This document shows positions 33,113 through 41,376 of a stretch of DNA of 64,000 bases, one piece after another. Below the pieces are notes generated by a model, which did not search any database, had not been told where the DNA came from, and worked only from the letters and a program-made list of their open reading frames with translations. This DNA is from a bacterium (GTDB lineage Bacteria > Cyanobacteriota > Vampirovibrionia > Gastranaerophilales > Gastranaerophilaceae), in NCBI GenBank assembly GCA_017541465.1, contig JAFXYZ010000055.1:19689-83688 (forward strand), read 5' to 3'. A program made the position numbers and the translations under genes. How positions within the stretch are numbered: position 1 is the stretch's first letter; every line of letters begins with the position of its first letter.

Positions 33113-33568
33113 CTATCCGATAGCCATTTCGCTCTGGAGCATTGTGCTTAATTCGGATACAGGGCGCTTCGTCAGATTCGCCACACTGTATTGTCTGTCC
33201 GGGAACAGTTTGTTTGATAATGTTTCTTTGAATGAGTTCACATCAAGTGTGATTTCTGTGTTTCCGAATTTTTCTATAGAATCGAGTACATTTGTTGTAA
33301 TTTTCTTACCGAAACTGATGATAGAGTTTACTCTTGCCTTGAAAGATTCGTTGAAGTTATTGATACCGCTAACGAGTGCGCTGGCAAATAACTTGCTTTT
33401 TTCTCCTAAACTCTGAGTGTCTCTTTTTGTTTCAAAAACATCTGCCTGAATAACATTTCCTTTAAAACTTACTCCAAAAGGATTTGTGATGTTCTTATTA
33501 ACTGTTTCTGAACCATTTCCCTGAGGAGCGCGCCTGATTAGGCTTAAATCAATTTTACTGATTTGCAT
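33113..33568 (-). CDS. Lineage-specific protein with N-terminal 'VSFKGN' tag
   Basis: A 151-residue protein not assigned to any family. It begins MQISKIDLSLI, and residues 33-38 read VSFKGN after a polar linker. The remainder is helical and polar. Similar short N-terminal tags occur in two other proteins of this window (34951 and 44554). No membrane helix or Sec signal. SD AAGGAAGAG precedes the ATG. It is the first gene of a two-gene unit with the HEAT protein. Function unknown. Confidence 0.6.
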   Translation of the reverse strand: MQISKIDLSLIRRAPQGNGSETVNKNITNPFGVSFKGNVIQADVFETKRDTQSLGEKSKLFASALVSGINNFNESFKARVNSIISFGKKITTNVLDSIEKFGNTEITLDVNSFKETLSNKLFPDRQYSVANLTKRPVSELSTMLQSEMAIG

Positions 33569-33683
33569 TTTCTCTTCCTTCTCTTTAAATATAAACGCTA
33601 TATGAAATTTCTTCGCTTCATAAATCTACCATATTATAGAGAAATCCATATCCTCTTTTTAGTTGAAATCTTATTTTCCCTCT

Positions 33684-33697
33684 CAAACTTTAGTTTG
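33684..33697. promoter_or_regulatory. Palindrome in a divergent promoter region
   Basis: CAAACT-TT-AGTTTG, a 6-bp inverted repeat midway between the divergent SF-tag and MGLSASQ genes. Possible operator; no regulator can be named. Confidence 0.3.
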
Positions 33698-33728
33698 TAA
33701 CAAAACTTCATATTATAGCTTTTTTTGT

Positions 33729-33756
33729 TAAAGTTTCTTGATTTATCAGCCGAAAT
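33729..33756 (+). promoter_or_regulatory. Sigma-28 (FliA/SigD)-type promoter
   Basis: TAAAGTTT (TAAA at 33729-33732), a 16-nt interval, then GCCGAAAT (33749-33756), close to the flagellar sigma consensus TAAA-N15/16-GCCGATAA. It lies 38 nt before the MGLSASQ gene. Confidence 0.65.
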
Positions 33757-33794
33757 AATTAAATAGATAAAAGTAACAAACAAGGAGTTCGGAC

Positions 33795-34694
33795 ATGGGT
33801 TTATCAGCATCACAAATAAGATACCTGAACCTGACAGGCAGGAAGAATGAGGTTGAGTACAGCGTTCAGAAACTGACGTATCAGCAGACTGAACTGACAA
33901 AGTTAACTCAAAAAATTGCCAAGGATTATAACGACAAAATGAATAATAAGAAATTTGTCTATAATACCTTCAATACAAATGGTGATGAAGTTCAAAAGAC
34001 TTTGACCTATGAACTTGTTACGGGTTTGGGGGCTGACGGCGGTATGAATATGAGAATCGTCGATACAAACGGAAATGTTGTTGTACCGGCGCTTCCTCAG
34101 GACACCGAATACATCAAAGCCAAGGACAAAGAAACGGGTGAATACACAAAATATACGGATACCAATGCTTTCATATCAGACTTTATGCCCGGTATCAGCG
34201 AAGAAGAATATGATACTATCAAAGATTATACCTTCTCTGCTCTAAAGGCATATTGGGAATCGTCAACTTATTACAACGAGAATTACCTTCTCAATGTTTT
34301 AACTTCGGTCCGCTCTGATATGAAGGGAGCTGATGAAAGGTATCTGATTGATAAACAGGCCAGTGATCCTTCTTATTTTTACGATAAGCTGGTGAACGGC
34401 GACTGGAAAATCGAAATGCAGCAAACCTCGGTAGTTTCAGGGGTAACCTCCTGGGAGGATATCGAGTCCTTTGAATCACTTTCAATTTCTGAGGTACTCA
34501 ATACCGATGACGATGCTGCCGCCGAAGCTACGTATGACGCAGAGATGGCGAAGATTAACACCCAGCAGAAGCAGCTTGATTATCAACTCAAACAACTCGA
34601 CACAGAGCACGAGGCTCTTGTAAAAGAGCTCGACTCTGTTCTTGAGGTCATCAACAACAACATCGAAAATTCCTATAATAAATTCTCTTCATAA
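33795..34694 (+). CDS. MGLSASQ-type lineage-specific protein
   Basis: A 299-residue protein starting MGLSASQIRYLNLTGRKNEVEY. This N-terminal signature recurs, as I recall, in families of Gastranaerophilales proteins with no assigned function. Residues 5-45 and 255-295 are predicted coiled-coil helices, with a polar middle region. This helical-ends arrangement is reminiscent of flagellar axial or type III-exported proteins, but no such domain is recognisable. SD AAGGAG precedes the ATG. It has a sigma-28-type promoter upstream and its own terminator. Export through the flagellar-type apparatus is a hypothesis. Confidence 0.6.
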   Translation: MGLSASQIRYLNLTGRKNEVEYSVQKLTYQQTELTKLTQKIAKDYNDKMNNKKFVYNTFNTNGDEVQKTLTYELVTGLGADGGMNMRIVDTNGNVVVPALPQDTEYIKAKDKETGEYTKYTDTNAFISDFMPGISEEEYDTIKDYTFSALKAYWESSTYYNENYLLNVLTSVRSDMKGADERYLIDKQASDPSYFYDKLVNGDWKIEMQQTSVVSGVTSWEDIESFESLSISEVLNTDDDAAAEATYDAEMAKINTQQKQLDYQLKQLDTEHEALVKELDSVLEVINNNIENSYNKFSS

Positions 34695-34733
34695 TAACCG
34701 GTAGTTTTCTGTCCAATTTGAGAAAGAATATAA

Positions 34734-34763
34734 AAAAGCCAAAGTTTATTCTTTGGCTTTTTA
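34734..34763 (+). terminator. Terminator after the MGLSASQ gene
   Basis: AAAAAGCCAAAG-TTTATT-CTTTGGCTTTTT: a perfect 12-bp stem with a T-rich 3' arm. It lies about 40 nt after the stop. The rest of the gap to 34950 is AT-rich leader. Confidence 0.85.
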
Positions 34764-34950
34764 ATTTGTTATAAATTATATAAAGTTGTCGGATTTTTAA
34801 ATTTTAATAGCAAAAATTTTTTTTTCGTGTTTAAATATATACAGAAACATTAATAATTAAAGACATATAATTCTTGGGGATATTATCCTTCGGTATTTTT
34901 GCCGATTATTTGTATTTTAATTTTTACAGGTAAAGGAAGAACATAAAAAA

Positions 34951-36045
34951 ATGCGGATTAATCCCGTTTATAATCTATCATTTTCAAGTGTAAAACGTGT
35001 CAATACACCGCAAAAGGGCACTGTATATTCCGCTGTAAATTTATCAAGTTCGCCTAAAAAGCCTGCTGTTGCCTACCCGAGAAGATATTTGCCCGACTAC
35101 TATACCCCGCCTCTTGATTCCTCAAAAAGAACTTATGACCACTTTACGGGAATGAGGGATAAAAATTATCTTCTTTCTGTCATTAGCAGAACATTGACGG
35201 ATATTTCCGCACATTCCGAAAAAGAATTTTCAATAGCCATGTTTGATATGGATAATTTTAAATCGGTAAATGAATTATTAGGGTATCAGACAGGTGATAA
35301 TTTTATTAAGGTTATAAGCAAAAATATTTTGGATACCGCAAAGTCAAACGGACTTCATGCATACAGGTTCGGCGGTGAGGAATTTGTTCTTCTCTTTGAT
35401 AAACAGCCAAAAGAAAAACAAAAAGAGATTGTTGCCGAAATTATCGAAAAAATTAACAGTGATGAATATATCCGCTCGCAGGAAACGGACTATCGTAATA
35501 ATGCGTTTGAAAAACTCGAGCAATATACCCGTATGCACGATACCGTTAATAATCTCGTTGCAATGAAAACAAAACAGTCTTTGCTGAGAGAGTTAAAAAC
35601 CAATTTCTCGACCGAGGAAGCTAAAAATGATGCCTATCTCTTAAAAACTATGGACGATACGGATAAAAATATAAAAGATTTATATCTTGAATTGATTAAT
35701 GAACAGCTCTCTTCCGAGGATGAGGACAAGGAAACAAAGACGCACCTTGAAAGAGTAAAGAATAAAATTGAAGGTGATGTTGAACTTTCAAAGTCTGAGT
35801 CTGATGAGCTTGATGAATACCTGATCTCTGTCTATGACAGAACTTTTGAAATTCACCAGATTAAAAAATGGCTCAATGATATGGACAGAAACGGCGGCTT
35901 CAGTATTACGGGCGGTGTTGTCTGCTTTAACAAACATTCTCTTGAAAATCTGACTGCGCTCGATGTGGTTAATGAGGCGGGTGAAGTCCTCAAAAACGGC
36001 AAATTTACCCAAAAAGGGAAGAGCTATTACCATAATTTCAGCTGA
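34951..36045 (+). CDS. GGDEF-domain protein with an interrupted cyclase fold
   Basis: A 364-residue protein that begins MRINPVYNLSFSS, the N-terminal SF tag shared with two neighbours. The GGDEF domain starts at about residue 65 (DHFTGMRDKNYL). It has FDMDNFKSVNELLGYQTGDNFIKVIS and the signature GGEEF at 141-145, so diguanylate cyclase activity is possible. About 145 mostly charged helical residues (165-312) then separate this half from the usual last strands (FSITGGVVCF, LDVVNEAGEVLKNGKFTQKGKSYY). No sensor or membrane domain. The stop overlaps the convergent asparaginase gene by 8 nt. Confidence 0.8.
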   Translation: MRINPVYNLSFSSVKRVNTPQKGTVYSAVNLSSSPKKPAVAYPRRYLPDYYTPPLDSSKRTYDHFTGMRDKNYLLSVISRTLTDISAHSEKEFSIAMFDMDNFKSVNELLGYQTGDNFIKVISKNILDTAKSNGLHAYRFGGEEFVLLFDKQPKEKQKEIVAEIIEKINSDEYIRSQETDYRNNAFEKLEQYTRMHDTVNNLVAMKTKQSLLRELKTNFSTEEAKNDAYLLKTMDDTDKNIKDLYLELINEQLSSEDEDKETKTHLERVKNKIEGDVELSKSESDELDEYLISVYDRTFEIHQIKKWLNDMDRNGGFSITGGVVCFNKHSLENLTALDVVNEAGEVLKNGKFTQKGKSYYHNFS

Positions 36046-37015
36046 TTTTAAAGAGAAATTCGGCTTCCCCGATAATTTCCCCAGTTTCCGTTTTGATTTT
36101 TGTTTCGTATAAATCATTTAAAGGGCTTTTAATAACATCTTCTTCTTCGAGCCAGCCTAAATCAAGCATTGATTTTATTATAACAAGAGAGCGGGCGGAG
36201 TATGAAGCATCAGAAATTTTGACCACAAGCGCTTCTTCACGTTTCAAATTCACAACGACAATAATCCCCCCTGCCCCGACTTTTGAGATTAAATTTCCTT
36301 TCCCTGCGCTGATGATTTCACTGTCAATTCTTCCCCTTCCTCCTGCAAGATAGGGGTGGTTTAATATTGAAGTTCTTATTTTTTCATATTTTTCACTCAA
36401 AAACAGATTTAAAAATCCTTTCCCGAGTTCGGGTAAAGTCGTTGCAACCGTCGGAAGTGTGCATCCGTCTTTGCTTATAACAATATCTTTTGTTTCGCAT
36501 AAGTTGCAAATTTGCTCAATAACGATTTTTGAGATGCTGTGGGATAAGTCGTTGTAATTACTGGTTTCAAAGTTTTTATGTTTGCAGAGAGTAAGCATAG
36601 CCGCGTGTTTCCCTGAGCAGTTGTTGTGAATTTTTAAGACGGGAAGGTTGTTTTTAATTAAATATTCCTTCTCATATTTGTCTAAAGGTGAATCGGGCGG
36701 GCAGAGAAGGTCATTTTCGGTCATATTTATATTGTTTAAAATACTTCTTATGTGCCTCTGGTGTTCTTTTGTTCCCGTATGGGAGGCACAGCAGACCGCA
36801 ATTTCTTCCTGCGTGAAGTTATTTATTCCTTCTTTTATTAAAGAAGAAAACTGAAGGGGTTTTGAACACGAGCGCTGATAAAATTTTATTCCTTCAGAGT
36901 TCCCTGTCTGGTGAAGGAGTTTTTCTTTTGAGAGGTGCACAATAAACCCCGAATGCGCACTCTCTTCAAGTCCGTTTCTCATATATTTTATTAAAACCGG
37001 ATAATTATTTGCCAT
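36038..37015 (-). CDS. L-asparaginase II family protein (PF06089-type)
   Basis: A 325-residue protein of the asparaginase II family first seen in Rhizobium and common in cyanobacteria, unrelated to the E. coli AnsA/AnsB fold. Motifs: ESAHSGFIVHLS, RSCSKPLQFSSLI, VCCASHTGT, KIHNNCSGKHAAMLTLCKHK (likely catalytic Ser/Lys region), SKDGCTLPTVATTL and GRGRIDSEI. It hydrolyses asparagine to aspartate and ammonia. It is monocistronic and convergent with the GGDEF gene. Confidence 0.85.
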   Translation of the reverse strand: MANNYPVLIKYMRNGLEESAHSGFIVHLSKEKLLHQTGNSEGIKFYQRSCSKPLQFSSLIKEGINNFTQEEIAVCCASHTGTKEHQRHIRSILNNINMTENDLLCPPDSPLDKYEKEYLIKNNLPVLKIHNNCSGKHAAMLTLCKHKNFETSNYNDLSHSISKIVIEQICNLCETKDIVISKDGCTLPTVATTLPELGKGFLNLFLSEKYEKIRTSILNHPYLAGGRGRIDSEIISAGKGNLISKVGAGGIIVVVNLKREEALVVKISDASYSARSLVIIKSMLDLGWLEEEDVIKSPLNDLYETKIKTETGEIIGEAEFLFKIS

Positions 37016-37148
37016 GAAAAAACTCTTTTTCTTCTCTTAACAGTATTCTACAACACATTGTTGATTTTTGCTTGTATATTATTGTATAAAAATTTTAATG
37101 TAGTATAATAATCTTAAATAAGTATTGAAAATTTGCGAAATAGATATA

Positions 37149-37176
37149 TAAATACTTAAAATTTAAATGCCGAAAG
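37149..37176 (+). promoter_or_regulatory. Sigma-28-type promoter before the 1385-aa gene
   Basis: TAAA (37149-37152), a 16-nt interval, then GCCGAAAG (37169-37176). Spacing is identical to the elements at 33729 and 49059. It lies 42 nt before the ATG at 37219. Confidence 0.55.
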
Positions 37177-37218
37177 GGCAATATAACAGTGCACGATTAT
37201 ACCGCGTTTGAGGGTTAA

Positions 37219-40200
37219 ATGCAGCTTCTGGAAGTCAAAAACGATATAGCAAAAATCCTTTATTCACCGTCAGAAAAGCAACTGCTTTTGGCTGATTTTG
37301 TTTTGCTGGAGGATATTAACCAGAGCCTTATCTGTCAGATTATCGGTATAGAATCCTCTGAGAACGATAACCTCAATATCGCTACGGTCAGACTTTCTTT
37401 ATCTATAAGCAAAAATTCAAATTTATCCACCTATAACGGCTATATACCCTCAAAAGATTCAAATGTAATTTATATAAGCCCCCAGGAGATTGCCCAGCTC
37501 ATAAAGAGTTCAAAAACAAATCTCTATTGGGGCAAATTATCCTCCCACAGTGAAGTTCCCATTTATTTAGGGCTTAATTTCCTGAGGGATAGGGCATATA
37601 TCAGATGTGACAGTGTTGAAAACGCATCTCTTTTAAATTCTAATATTATCTATAATCTGCAGTTTAATAAGAAAAGAACGGTTGTCTTTGACTCTGAGGG
37701 TGCGTTCAGACAAATTGCACCTGTTTCAATGCTTACTTTAGGGAAAGATTTTAAACTTCCCCTAAACGTTCAGGCATTTGAATTTATCGCTTCAAACGAC
37801 TTAACCGAATGCTCGGTTGAGAGCAGGGCATTTATTCAGGGCATCTTAATTGAGCTTGAAGAGTATGCTCAGAGCCTCGATGAAAAATTTATTCCGTTCA
37901 GCCTGTTTAAAAAGGTTGTTGATGAACAGGCAAGATTCAGTTCTATCCCCGAATTAATGATTTTAAGAAACAAGATTTTGAGATATGAGCAGGCGGGAAT
38001 TTTTGCTGAAACCTCATCTCAGTTCAAAATTTTCGGCGATTACCTCTCAAAATCAACAATAACAACCGTTGATGTTTCGGGTGTCGATGAAAAATACCAT
38101 AAACTGGTTTTAAAAACTCTTGCTACAGAAATTAATAAAAAATGCTACCTCATTTTCAGTGCAAATGATACAAATATTGACAAAAATACGATTTCGCAAA
38201 TTTATGATAACTCAAATATCCGCCCTGTAATAACTACGGGCTATGACTTTACTTATTCAAACCTCTTAAAGTCCTATTGCAAAAATATGGTGTTGTTTGC
38301 GCCTGTTGAGAAAAAATTTGAGGACGATGTATATTCCGTTTTCCTCAAAAAACTCAGACAAAAGGAATTTATCATCTATGGTGAAAACACCTTCTATATG
38401 CCTCTTGTTCTGAAACTCGAGCAGTTTGACAAAAACCTCTTTGATAAACTTCCCGATTACGAAATAAAAGAGGAAGGGGATAATTTCCTTGCCAGGGCTT
38501 CCCGGAGTGAAAAAGTTCAGCCTGAGAGAAGAATTTATAATGCTTTAGGACCTAAAACCCAGCCTACAAAACAGGAATTTGCAGATATAATCAGCCAGGA
38601 AATTGAACTTCCGTTTACCTCTGAAGAGGCTTCCGAGGTTATACCCGATTCAATACTTCAAATTCCCGATGAAGATTTCGTTCCCGAGGAATTAAATCTT
38701 GTTACTTCCCCTGTGGAAGAAAAGGAAGAACCGAAACCTGAGTCTGAAGAGGTGCTCAACTTAGATGAGCCTGTTCAGCAGACTTTTGATTTTAACTTAA
38801 CTCAAAATGATGTTCAGTTGATTGAAGAAGAGCCAAAATCCGAAGAACTTCCTGAAATAAAAGATGAAACAATTCTTTTAGAACCACAAACAACAGAAGA
38901 AGAAATACCTTCTGCAGATATAACTTTTTATACAGAAGAAAAAGATGAGCCGTTAATTTCAGAACCTCAAACAATAGAAGAAATAACACCTTCCGGTGAG
39001 GTTGCCTTAGAGAAAGAAGAAAAATCTTTGCCCGAGGTTACTGATGTAATATCTTCCCCTGAAGAACCAAAAGTGGAAGAATTAACAGAACTCAAAGATG
39101 AGATTTCTTTGGTTGAAGAACCTGAAGAAAAAGAGCCTTCTCTTCAAAATGAAGAAATCTCTTTTGTTGATGAAATTGAGCAACTGCCTGAGGTTACGGA
39201 CGAAATAACCTTTATTGAGACACCAAGAGAGGAAACTTCGGAAACTGACGATGCTCTTTCAGGTGTTCAGCAGAAAATTGATGAAGAAATATCAAAAGAA
39301 TTAAATATTTTAACTGAGCCCGAAGGTTTGGATATTATTTCAGAACCCTCCGAAATTACCGAGCTCTCACCACATCCTACTGAAATTGAGGGAAATGCAC
39401 CAGATGATATAACCGATGATGACCTCGATTTCCTAGATGAGTGTGAAATCAGCGACACAGAGGATATAATTGAAGAAGAAATTCCCGCTGTTTCTGCTGA
39501 AGATGAAGGAAATTCTCTCTTTGAGGCTTATATAGAAGATAATAAACAGGAAAATAAACCCGAAGAAGCTGAAGAAGAAGATAAACATACCTTTAACGTT
39601 CCCAAGGTTGCTTATAAAGCCCGAAACGACTTAAAGGATATGCTTGAAATACCTGAAATAACTTCTGAAAAATATAATTTTGTCGAAGCCGATACACTTT
39701 TTGGTCATGCGGAAACGGTTGAAAATGTTGTAACCACACCCGAAAAGACAGAGGAAGAAACTCCCGTCATAATTGACTCAAAACCAGACAATACTTTAAT
39801 TGTAGAAGAGAATATTAATGATGAAGATTTAACCTTCCTTGATGAAATGCTCTCTTCACCTTCAGCCGAGGAACAAACTCTGGAAATAAGGGCTGAAGCC
39901 ATTCCTGTTCTGGATGAAAACATTAATAAACTTGCGCAGGCGATTGATGAATTTAAAATAGATGAGTCTCCCGTTGTTGATACAGTTGAAAAAGTTGAGG
40001 AAGCTCAGAAAGAAAAAAATACAGAACCAGAAGCCGTAGAGCCTGAGCCCGTTATTGCTGAAGAAGTATCTTCTGCACCTGTTGAACACCCCGAAGTACA
40101 GCAAGCCGAACCTGTTTCTGACGTGGAAAAGGTTGAAATAAAAGAACCTGAACAACTTGTTTCGGTTGAAGAAGAACTTAAATTTGAAGAAGAACCTTCT

Positions 40201-41376
40201 TTAGATGAAGTATATGTAAAATCAAGAATAACAACAGATGAAACTCCTGTTGCAATTAATCCGAATAATAATGAGGTGGAGCAGGTAGAAATTATTACCG
40301 ACGAAGCTCCCGTTTCACTTCCAGCTTCCGGCAGCGCGGATATTAACCTTGATGTTAATGCTATCAATGAATCTATGGAATTAGCAAGCGGTGTTTCCGC
40401 ATCGGAAAACACTCCCGATTTAATTCCTGTTGAATTTATCGGTCTGACCGATGATGATATTGCAGTGCTCGACAGCAGCACCAGTGAAGTTCTTCAGATA
40501 AGTGAAGAGGATAAAGACGTTGATATTTACGAACTGGAGGCGGCTTCATATACGGAAGAAGTCGATTCTGAAGGTTTGCTTGAGGACTTCATAGACGTTC
40601 CCGAAAATTATGAAGAGCCCGAAGAAGCCATACAAACAGAAGAGTCAATCCCCGAGAGCGAAGAAAAAACTCCCGAAAAACCTGTTGTAGTTGTTCAGGA
40701 AGAGGAAGAAGAAGAGCCCGTTGTCATTACTCAGGAGGAGGTTATTGCACCTCCCGTAGCGGAAGTCACTGAAGAGCCGGAAACCGTTGAAGAAGCTACC
40801 GAAACGGCAATAACTTCAACACTCTCTGATGCCGTTCTTCAGACAATTCAGACAGATAATGAAGTTAAACCTGAAGAAAAAACAGATGAGTTGATTTCGG
40901 CTATTGAGTCATCTGCCGATGAAGAAGAGGACAGTGAGGACAAGCTCTTTGCTGATTTCAGTATAGATGAAACTCCTCAGGTCAGAAAAGATAAGATTAA
41001 TATAAATGTTGAAAATATTATTTCAAATGAAGCTCCAAAGGTAAGCCAGGAAAGAAGAAGAACTGTTGAGCAGTCAAGACACATTCCCACTCCTCCTCAG
41101 ACTTCACCTCAAAGCTCTTCTCCAAACGAGCCTCCAAAAGAAACAAGGCAGGATATTCCCGTTTATGCCGTAAATCAGCCTAAAACAGAAAAGAAAAACG
41201 ATGACGGAATTGATTATGCGGTCGGTGACTGGGTATTCCACCCTAAATACGGCAGAGGGCAGGTAGAGAGTTTTGCACACTACAGCAATAAAATTCTCTT
41301 CTGCACAATTCTCTTTGATAATTTCGGCAGAAGAACACTTGATGCAAAACTTACAGGCTTAGAAAAGGTTAAATAG
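37219..41376 (+). CDS. Very large acidic protein with a possible degenerate HerA-like head and a Tudor-like tail
   Basis: 1385 residues in three parts. Residues 1-440 are folded: a beta-rich start (LLADFVLLEDINQSLICQIIG) then a segment (YLGLNFLRDRAYIRCDSVENASLLNSNI, TVVFDSEGAF) whose order resembles HerA/VirB4-type ATPases (HAS-barrel, P-loop, Walker B). The GxxGxGKS motif itself is absent, so this is tentative. Residues 450-1310 are glutamate/proline-rich and very probably disordered, with imperfect PEVTDEI, DDDLDFLDE and TDEAPV-like repeats. Residues 1325-1385 (YAVGDWVFHPKYGRGQVESF) match the Tudor/CarD-like GDxVxHxxyGxG beta-barrel of UvrD/PcrA tails. It has a sigma-28-type promoter upstream. 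Function unknown. Confidence 0.6.
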   Translation: MQLLEVKNDIAKILYSPSEKQLLLADFVLLEDINQSLICQIIGIESSENDNLNIATVRLSLSISKNSNLSTYNGYIPSKDSNVIYISPQEIAQLIKSSKTNLYWGKLSSHSEVPIYLGLNFLRDRAYIRCDSVENASLLNSNIIYNLQFNKKRTVVFDSEGAFRQIAPVSMLTLGKDFKLPLNVQAFEFIASNDLTECSVESRAFIQGILIELEEYAQSLDEKFIPFSLFKKVVDEQARFSSIPELMILRNKILRYEQAGIFAETSSQFKIFGDYLSKSTITTVDVSGVDEKYHKLVLKTLATEINKKCYLIFSANDTNIDKNTISQIYDNSNIRPVITTGYDFTYSNLLKSYCKNMVLFAPVEKKFEDDVYSVFLKKLRQKEFIIYGENTFYMPLVLKLEQFDKNLFDKLPDYEIKEEGDNFLARASRSEKVQPERRIYNALGPKTQPTKQEFADIISQEIELPFTSEEASEVIPDSILQIPDEDFVPEELNLVTSPVEEKEEPKPESEEVLNLDEPVQQTFDFNLTQNDVQLIEEEPKSEELPEIKDETILLEPQTTEEEIPSADITFYTEEKDEPLISEPQTIEEITPSGEVALEKEEKSLPEVTDVISSPEEPKVEELTELKDEISLVEEPEEKEPSLQNEEISFVDEIEQLPEVTDEITFIETPREETSETDDALSGVQQKIDEEISKELNILTEPEGLDIISEPSEITELSPHPTEIEGNAPDDITDDDLDFLDECEISDTEDIIEEEIPAVSAEDEGNSLFEAYIEDNKQENKPEEAEEEDKHTFNVPKVAYKARNDLKDMLEIPEITSEKYNFVEADTLFGHAETVENVVTTPEKTEEETPVIIDSKPDNTLIVEENINDEDLTFLDEMLSSPSAEEQTLEIRAEAIPVLDENINKLAQAIDEFKIDESPVVDTVEKVEEAQKEKNTEPEAVEPEPVIAEEVSSAPVEHPEVQQAEPVSDVEKVEIKEPEQLVSVEEELKFEEEPSLDEVYVKSRITTDETPVAINPNNNEVEQVEIITDEAPVSLPASGSADINLDVNAINESMELASGVSASENTPDLIPVEFIGLTDDDIAVLDSSTSEVLQISEEDKDVDIYELEAASYTEEVDSEGLLEDFIDVPENYEEPEEAIQTEESIPESEEKTPEKPVVVVQEEEEEEPVVITQEEVIAPPVAEVTEEPETVEEATETAITSTLSDAVLQTIQTDNEVKPEEKTDELISAIESSADEEEDSEDKLFADFSIDETPQVRKDKININVENIISNEAPKVSQERRRTVEQSRHIPTPPQTSPQSSSPNEPPKETRQDIPVYAVNQPKTEKKNDDGIDYAVGDWVFHPKYGRGQVESFAHYSNKILFCTILFDNFGRRTLDAKLTGLEKVK

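Noticed and set aside
34881..34908. Sigma-28-like -10 (GCCGATTA at 34901) before the GGDEF gene
   Set aside because: The matching -35 position reads TATT rather than TAAA; too weak to include with the other three.
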